A DNA stretch of 64,000 bases from Clostridia bacterium (lineage in GTDB: Bacteria; Bacillota; Clostridia; Oscillospirales; Acutalibacteraceae): contig JAFUNA010000027.1 in the NCBI GenBank assembly GCA_017473165.1, positions 1 to 64,000 of the forward strand, written 5' to 3'. Both the position numbers and the translations under genes were made by a program. Of the stretch, positions 59,455-64,000 are shown in pieces; the stretch's first letter is position 1, and every line of letters starts with the position of its first letter. A model generated the notes under the pieces. The model was not told the DNA's origin and did no database searches. It worked only from the letters and a program-made list of their open reading frames with translations.

Positions 59455-60193
59455 GGATATTTTTGATTTTCTCCAGAGCATTGCACCCTTTGATGCACAA
59501 AGCGAATGGGATAACAGCGGTTTGCTTGTTGGCGAGCCTTCAAAAGAAGTTAAAAAAATCGGCGTTGTGCTTGACATAACAGCCGATGCGGTTGATTATG
59601 CCGCAAAAAACGGAATTGACCTTATTGTCAGCCATCATCCCGTTATTTTCAGACCTGCAAAGAATTTTCTTGACGGAAATCCTGCTTATATGCTTGCCAA
59701 AAACGGTATTTCCGCAATCTGTGCACACACCTCGCTTGACATTGCAAAAGGCGGTGTTAACGATGCACTTGCCGCTGCTTTGGGCTTTGATAATGTTTCC
59801 GATTTTTCCGAATGCGGCGAAACGGCAATGATAAGAATTGCAGAAATCTGCGAAACCGATGCCGAAAACCTTGCAAAGCTTGTTGCTGAAAAGCTTTCAA
59901 CCTGTGCTGCGGTTGCAGACGGCGGCAAAAAAATAAAAACCGTTGCTCTTTGCGGCGGTGCAGGCGGAGATTTCTGCTTTGAGGTTGCCGCAAAATGTGA
60001 CGCATTCATAACAGGCGAGGTCAAGCATCACGAATTTCTTGCCGCAAAGGATATGGGTCTGACTCTCATTTCCGCAGGTCACTTTGAAACAGAAAATCCC
60101 GTTGTTTCTGTGCTTGCAGACAAAATCAAAGCGGAATTTGACTGCGAGGTTGAAATTATTCCGCAGAACTCACCTGTTAACTATTACCGCTGA
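59432..60193 (+). CDS. Nif3-like dinuclear metal-centre protein
   Basis: A 253-residue Nif3/YqfO-like protein that forms hexamers with a two-metal site: LIVSHHPVIF supplies the histidines, ICAHTSLDIAKGGVND the next ligands and ISAGHFETENPVV the last His and Glu. GTP cyclohydrolase type I-like annotations exist but are doubtful. Shorter than Bacillus YqfO (about 370 residues), lacking the inserted PII-like domain. It overlaps trmK. Confidence 0.92.
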   Translation: MKCRPTVKDIFDFLQSIAPFDAQSEWDNSGLLVGEPSKEVKKIGVVLDITADAVDYAAKNGIDLIVSHHPVIFRPAKNFLDGNPAYMLAKNGISAICAHTSLDIAKGGVNDALAAALGFDNVSDFSECGETAMIRIAEICETDAENLAKLVAEKLSTCAAVADGGKKIKTVALCGGAGGDFCFEVAAKCDAFITGEVKHHEFLAAKDMGLTLISAGHFETENPVVSVLADKIKAEFDCEVEIIPQNSPVNYYR

Positions 60194-60290
60194 AAGGCTT
60201 CTCCTTGATGAGGCAACCGAAAACAACACCTCATCCACCGCAAGCGGTCCCCCTTCCCCTCAAGGGGAAGGCATTTTTATAAGACGAGGA
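60194..60290. repeat. Intergenic palindromic repeat between nif3 and rqcH
   Basis: Contains CTTCCCCT/AGGGGAAG (60243-60260 region) and an upstream AGGCTTCTCCTTGATGAG / CTCATCCACC segment. This resembles dispersed repeats common in gut Clostridia, usually seen between genes. There is no coding and no T run, so transcription may pass through to rqcH. Identity as a repeat is by memory of the pattern only. Confidence 0.45.
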
Positions 60291-60297
60291 AAAAGCT

Positions 60298-62055
60298 ATG
60301 CCCCTTGACGGAATTACTTTAAATTTACTCAAACAAGAGCTTTCGCAATATATTATCGGAAGCCGTATAGAAAAAATACACCAGCCGTCAAAAGACGAAC
60401 TGGTGTTTCATCTGCGTTCACGTGAGGGCGCATACAGGCTGCTTGTTTCGGCATCCGCCAACAGCCCGAGGCTTCATCTTACGGCAAACGCACCCGAAAA
60501 TCCCGCAACGCCGCCCATGCTCTGCATGCTTTTCAGAAAGCATCTGACAGGTGCGGTTATAACCGACATCCGCCAATTAGGTCACGACAGGGTTATATTT
60601 ATCGACCTTGCAGGTACAAATGAAATCGGCGATGCGGTAACATTTACGCTGTGCGTTGAAATCATGGCAAAGCACAGCAACATCATTCTCGTAAATTCCG
60701 AAGGAAACATTGTTGATGCAGTCAAAAGGGTTGATTTCACTCAATCCTCCGTGCGTCAGATTCTCCCTTCTTTCAGATATGAAATTCCCCCGCAGCAAAA
60801 CAAAATCATGCTCACAGAAGCCTACCCCGAATCGATTGTTGAAACAATCAAAAACTGCAGAGGCAAGCGTCTTTCGGGAGCAATTCTTGAAACAATACAG
60901 GGCGTTTCTCCGCTTATCAGCCGTGAAATCGCCGCATACACCTGCGGCGGCGACATCGGTGCATGGGAAATGAACGAAATAAATGAGCAAAGGCTGCTGA
61001 ATAAGCTCACGGAAATCCGTGACACTCTTATCAGCGGCAAGGCATCGCCCACCATGCTCCTTCGTGAAAACATAAAGCCCTACGACTTCACCTTCACGGA
61101 TATCACCCAATACGGTTTTGCGGTTACTGCAAAAACTTTTGAAAGCTTTTCACAGCTGCTTGACGATTTTTATTATGAAAAAGACCGTTTTGAGCGTACA
61201 AAGCAGAGAAGCCAGTCTTTGCTCAAGCTCCTCAACAATGCAGCCGCAAGAGCTGCAAGAAAGCTGCAGAGCAGGCAGGCGGAGCTTGAAGCATGTGCCG
61301 ACAAAGACAAGCTTCGCATCAATGCAGAGCTGATTCTCGCAAATCAGTACAGACTCGAAAAAGGCTCACTTTTCTATGACCTTGAAAATTTCTATGATAA
61401 CAACGAGGTTATCAGAATTCCAGCCGACCCCGCACTTTCTCCCTCCGCAAATGCACAGAAATATTTCAAGGAATACCGCAAGGCGAAAACGGCGGAGCAG
61501 ATGCTCGGCGAGCTGATTGAGCAGAGCGAGCAGGAGCTTGCCTATCTTGAATCGGTTATCGATTCCGTTAACCGTGCCGACGGATATACCGAGCTTGCGG
61601 AAATCCGCAACGAGCTTTATGAGCAGGGATATCTCAAGCGTGCCAAAAACGATAAATCAAAAAAGCCAAAGCCCATGCCGCCTATGGAATATGTTTCAGA
61701 CGACGGCTACACAATTCTTGTTGGCAGAAACAATGTTCAGAATGATTTGCTTACTTTCAAGACAGCTGCAAAGGATGATTCATGGTTTCATACACAAAAA
61801 ATCCCCGGCTCTCACGTTGTTGTTATCGGCAACGGCGATATAATCCCAGAGCAAACCTGCCGTCAGGCGGCAATTCTTGCGGCATATCACAGCGGCGGCA
61901 GGGAATCCTCACAGGTTGCGGTTGACTATACGGAAGTGCGTTCACTCAAAAAGCCCGTCGGTGCAAAACCCGGAAAGGTTATTTATCACACATATAATAC
62001 CATGTGGGTAACCCCCGACAGAGAGCTTTGCGAGAGATTGAGGAAGAAGAAATGA
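60298..62055 (+). CDS. rqcH: NFACT-family ribosome quality-control protein RqcH
   Basis: A 585-residue protein of the FbpA/NFACT family. NFACT-N starts MPLDGITLNLLKQELSQYIIGSRIEKIHQP; a long coiled coil lies near residues 280-330 and 380-430, and NFACT-R (DUF814) near residues 460-570 with GYTILVGRNNVQNDLLT and DSWFHTQKIPGSHVV. RqcH adds alanine tails to nascent chains on obstructed 50S subunits, which ClpXP can then degrade; clpX and clpP are in this window. The older fibronectin-binding name is less likely to be the main role. The start follows GAGGAAAAAG. Confidence 0.92.
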   Translation: MPLDGITLNLLKQELSQYIIGSRIEKIHQPSKDELVFHLRSREGAYRLLVSASANSPRLHLTANAPENPATPPMLCMLFRKHLTGAVITDIRQLGHDRVIFIDLAGTNEIGDAVTFTLCVEIMAKHSNIILVNSEGNIVDAVKRVDFTQSSVRQILPSFRYEIPPQQNKIMLTEAYPESIVETIKNCRGKRLSGAILETIQGVSPLISREIAAYTCGGDIGAWEMNEINEQRLLNKLTEIRDTLISGKASPTMLLRENIKPYDFTFTDITQYGFAVTAKTFESFSQLLDDFYYEKDRFERTKQRSQSLLKLLNNAAARAARKLQSRQAELEACADKDKLRINAELILANQYRLEKGSLFYDLENFYDNNEVIRIPADPALSPSANAQKYFKEYRKAKTAEQMLGELIEQSEQELAYLESVIDSVNRADGYTELAEIRNELYEQGYLKRAKNDKSKKPKPMPPMEYVSDDGYTILVGRNNVQNDLLTFKTAAKDDSWFHTQKIPGSHVVVIGNGDIIPEQTCRQAAILAAYHSGGRESSQVAVDYTEVRSLKKPVGAKPGKVIYHTYNTMWVTPDRELCERLRKKK

Positions 62056-62756
62056 ACACCAAAAATCTTAAAGAAATCAGAGAAGCCGAAAAGCAGTCAC
62101 ACATTGAGGTTTATTCCACCGCAAAGCTTTTTGAAAGCGGAAGCTAGCTGCAAAAGCCCGTAAAAACCGTTACGGATTTATTTGAACATTTCAAAGATTA
62201 CAATGAAATCAATGTTCTTGATTTGGGCTGCGGTGTGGGAAGAAACTGCATTCCCGTTGCAAAAGAATTTAAAAACAAGTGTAGAATTGATTGCATTGAT
62301 ATTCTTGATTTTGCAATCGATGAACTAAAGAAAAACAGCATTGAATACGATGTTGAAAGCGAAATCAACGGAATTGTTTCATCCATTGACGATTTTTTGA
62401 TAAAAGAAAATTTCTATGATTTAATAATTGCCGTTTCGGCTCTTGAACACATCGATTCCGTTGAATCCTTCAAAAACAAGCTGAAAGAAATCTGCATCGG
62501 TACAAGAAAAAACGGCATTGTTTGTCTGATAATCAATTCCGAGATTACCGAAATCAACAAAGAAAGCGGCGAAGAGCTTATCCCTCAATTCGAGGTTAAC
62601 ATGAAAACCGCAGAATTGCTTGTTTTGTTAAAAGAAACCTTTGACGGATGGGAAATCATAAAATCAACCGTCAGAAATCAACGGTATGATATTCCAAGAC
62701 AAAGCTGCGTTGCGGATTTGTCAACGGATGTTGTTACGGTTGTTGTGAAGAAATAG
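62052..62756 (+). pseudogene. Class I SAM methyltransferase broken by one in-frame amber codon
   Basis: From the ATG at 62052 (overlapping the rqcH stop, ATGA) the reading frame runs 31 codons, meets TAG at 62145-62147, then continues open to 62756. The downstream part has a clear AdoMet site (VLDLGCGVGRNCIPVAKEF) and an ALEHIDS loop. The residues around the stop read FESGS-stop-LQKPVKTV; homologues as I recall them have Trp at this position (GSW-L-x-KPVKTV), so a TGG to TAG change is likely. The same gene ends with TAG, so TAG is read as stop here. A TTG at 62223 could at best give a fragment missing the first 57 residues. A sequencing error is possible. Confidence 0.72.
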
Positions 62757-62763
62757 AAAAAAG

Positions 62764-62787
62764 CCGCCGACTTTCAGAAGTCAGCGG
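62764..62787. terminator. Bidirectional terminator between the methyltransferase and DUF378 genes
   Basis: CCGCCGACTT/AAGTCAGCGG stem (10 pairs; one is G-T when read on the minus strand and A-C on the plus strand) with loop TCAG; TTTTTGTTTT follows on the plus strand and CTTTTTTC on the minus strand. Confidence 0.8.
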
Positions 62788-62795
62788 TTTTTGTT

Positions 62796-63020
62796 TTACT
62801 GAATCTCGTCAGAGCCGGTTGTAACTGCAGCTTCGGTATCTCTGAAAAGCAGGGAAATGCACCAGATACCCGCAAGGGCAACAAGCGTATAAACAATTCT
62901 GCTGAGAATTGCTCCCTGTCCTCCGAAAATCCACGCCACGAGGTCAAACTGAAACAGACCAATGCCGCCCCAGTTGAGAGCACCGATGATTACAAGGCCC
63001 AGTGAAATTTTATCAAGCAT
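62796..63020 (-). CDS. DUF378 membrane protein (YuzA-like)
   Basis: A 74-residue protein with two hydrophobic segments: ISLGLVIIGALNWGGIGLF, where LNWG is the DUF378 signature, and ILSRIVYTLVALAGIWCISLLF. The family is found widely in Firmicutes with no known function. Start 63020 lies 9 nt after AAGGAG; a TTG at 63029 overlaps that site. Convergent with the broken methyltransferase. Confidence 0.88.
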   Translation of the reverse strand: MLDKISLGLVIIGALNWGGIGLFQFDLVAWIFGGQGAILSRIVYTLVALAGIWCISLLFRDTEAAVTTGSDEIQ

Positions 63021-63090
63021 TCGTTTCAACTCCTTACTTGCTTTTCACAGTTAGTATGGACAGAAACAAAGCTTTCTATACAGGAAAATT

Positions 63091-63642
63091 TTAAAATTCA
63101 AACTTAACGTCGCTGTCTTTGAGAAGCGGCGCTTTTTTGTCTTTTTCGGAAAGTACGGGATTATCTTCTCCCCACTCAACTCCGATTTCGGGGTCGCAGA
63201 AACAGATACTTCTGTCATTTTCGGGGGAATAATATTCATCCACCTTATAAGACACCTCAACATTTTCGGTCAAGGTCAAAAATCCGTGCAGACAGCCCTT
63301 GGGAATAAATAACATTTTTTTGTTTTCGGCGTTAAGCTCAACGGCTATCCACTTCATATAAGTGGGCGAGCCCTTTCGGATATCAACCGCAACGTCAAGA
63401 ATTGCTCCCTGCAAACAGGTTATGAGCTTTGACTGTGCCTTGGGGTCGGTCTGGCAATGCAGACCTCTCAATGTTCCCTTCGTTGCCGAAAAAGAGCGGT
63501 TATCCTGAACAAAATCGGCTTTTATTCCAAGCTTTTCAAGCTTTTCTTTTGAATAGGATTCATAAAACCAGCCTCGGTTATCGCCGAAAACCTGCGGCTC
63601 AATTTCATAAACTCCCTCAATCGCTGTTTCAGTCAGCTTCAT
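63091..63642 (-). CDS. rfbC: dTDP-4-dehydrorhamnose 3,5-epimerase
   Basis: A 183-residue cupin-fold enzyme (RmlC) making dTDP-L-rhamnose precursors for surface glycans. The catalytic His lies in TLRGLHCQTDPKAQSKL, and QDNRSFS, FIPKGCLHGFLTLTE (second His) and YKVDEYYSPEND (active Tyr region) are present. It overlaps the rfbA end by 14 bp and has GGAGGG in front of the start. rfbB and rfbD are not in the window. Confidence 0.95.
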   Translation of the reverse strand: MKLTETAIEGVYEIEPQVFGDNRGWFYESYSKEKLEKLGIKADFVQDNRSFSATKGTLRGLHCQTDPKAQSKLITCLQGAILDVAVDIRKGSPTYMKWIAVELNAENKKMLFIPKGCLHGFLTLTENVEVSYKVDEYYSPENDRSICFCDPEIGVEWGEDNPVLSEKDKKAPLLKDSDVKFEF

Positions 63643-64000
63643 AATTCAAGTTTCCCTCCGCACCCCAGCAAGGTCTTTCGCCGGGTTTTCCGCCTGTGTA
63701 AAGAATTTTTCCTTCCGCAACAGACTTAAGATGCTGTCCGTAAGAGGATTTGCCGTATTTTTCCGCAGAGCGAAGCAATGCTTCACGGCTTATCCAGCGC
63801 ATATTGTATGCAATCTCTTCGGGAGCCGAAATCTTGATTCCCTGAAGCTTTTCAACGGTTCTGATAAAGTTTGCGGCATCCATAAGGCTCTCAACCGTAC
63901 CTGTGTCAAGCCACGCAAAGCCTCTGCCCATGAGCTTGATATCAAGGTCGCCGTTTCGGAGATACATCTGATTGATGTCGGTTATCTCAAGCTCGCCTCT
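63629..64000 (-). CDS. rfbA: Glucose-1-phosphate thymidylyltransferase, C-terminal part (cut by window edge)
   Basis: The 3' part of an RmlA gene running off the right edge. The partial product begins RGELEITDINQMYLRNGDLDIKLMGRGFAWLDTGT, the well-known active-site region, followed by the C-terminal helices (EEIAYNMRWISREALLRSAEKYGKSSYGQHL). About 124 residues are visible of roughly 290. It makes dTDP-glucose, the first step to dTDP-rhamnose, and is followed by rfbC with a 14-bp overlap. A tail of about 22 residues (GGKPGERPCWGAEGNLNYEAD) extends past the usual end. Confidence 0.93.
   Translation of the reverse strand, partial: RGELEITDINQMYLRNGDLDIKLMGRGFAWLDTGTVESLMDAANFIRTVEKLQGIKISAPEEIAYNMRWISREALLRSAEKYGKSSYGQHLKSVAEGKILYTGGKPGERPCWGAEGNLNYEAD

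Noticed and set aside
62145-62147. TAG reassigned as a sense codon in this organism
   Set aside because: The same gene ends with TAG, and no other gene in the window contains an internal TAG, so general reassignment is not supported.
1-64000. CRISPR arrays, tRNA genes, insertion sequences or prophage
   Set aside because: No regularly spaced repeats, no tRNA-like cloverleaf in the gaps, and no transposase, integrase or phage genes were seen.

Overview
The window looks like chromosome of a low-to-moderate GC, spore-forming, anaerobic Clostridia bacterium, most like gut Oscillospirales/Ruminococcaceae. That placement is an inference from family content and gene order; no rRNA sequence lies inside to confirm it. 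Support comes from the sporulation genes (spoVB-like, yabP, yabQ, a spoIVFA/spoIVFB-like pair), Firmicutes-type gene order (tig-clpP-clpX, rplS-lepB-rbgA-rnhB-yraN, trmK-nif3), a 6S RNA of clostridial form, sigma-A promoters and strong GGAGG-type ribosome binding sites. Most genes are on the minus strand. I see no CRISPR array, phage, integrase or tRNA gene.

Layout. 1-131 is the promoter and leader of an operon running left out of the window, probably rRNA. 424-5056: secreted GH18 protein, divergent from an aconitase-isocitrate dehydrogenase operon. 5115-11755: lipoprotein, an MFS transporter/metallophosphoesterase/DUF6440 group, zinc-ribbon membrane protein, lipid kinase, RNA methyltransferase. 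11851-19382: hpf, a lone fumarase alpha subunit, and the sporulation/division cluster S1-divIC-yabQ-yabP-S4-HU-mazG-spoVB with a uridine kinase-like gene. 19681-26524: hemZ, MBL hydrolase, dtd, rel, recJ. 26644-31378: esterase, a 0.5-kb non-coding transcription unit, DUF1292 gene, 6S RNA, an unknown gene, a palindromic element and a membrane M28 peptidase. 31489-38654: GH38 alpha-mannosidase, flavin enzymes, DUF1846 protein. 38845-45105: small membrane protein, clpX-clpP-tig, thrC. 45155-50779: M19 dipeptidase and the rplS-lepB-lepB-rbgA-capA-rnhB-yraN run. 50976-58417: the two radical-SAM-associated proteins, the spoIVF-like pair and two FAD proteins. 58560-64000: DUF1858, trmK, nif3, rqcH, a methyltransferase gene broken by one amber codon, DUF378, rfbC and the end of rfbA.

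Functional themes are stable-RNA and ribosome management (6S RNA, HPF, RqcH, RbgA, L19, stringent response), protein quality control (trigger factor-ClpXP), spore envelope and sigma-K-type signalling, and a partial oxidative TCA branch (aconitase + IDH) likely serving 2-oxoglutarate/glutamate synthesis.

The most interesting part is 27796-28318 (minus strand). It has an extended -10 sigma-A promoter at one end, an intrinsic terminator at the other, no convincing gene between, and many complementary segments, including a perfect 16-bp pairing interleaved with a second long helix. It looks like a large structured RNA that I cannot assign to a known class. Two palindromic elements (19396-19671 and 29721-30025) share a covarying hairpin core and are also worth attention.
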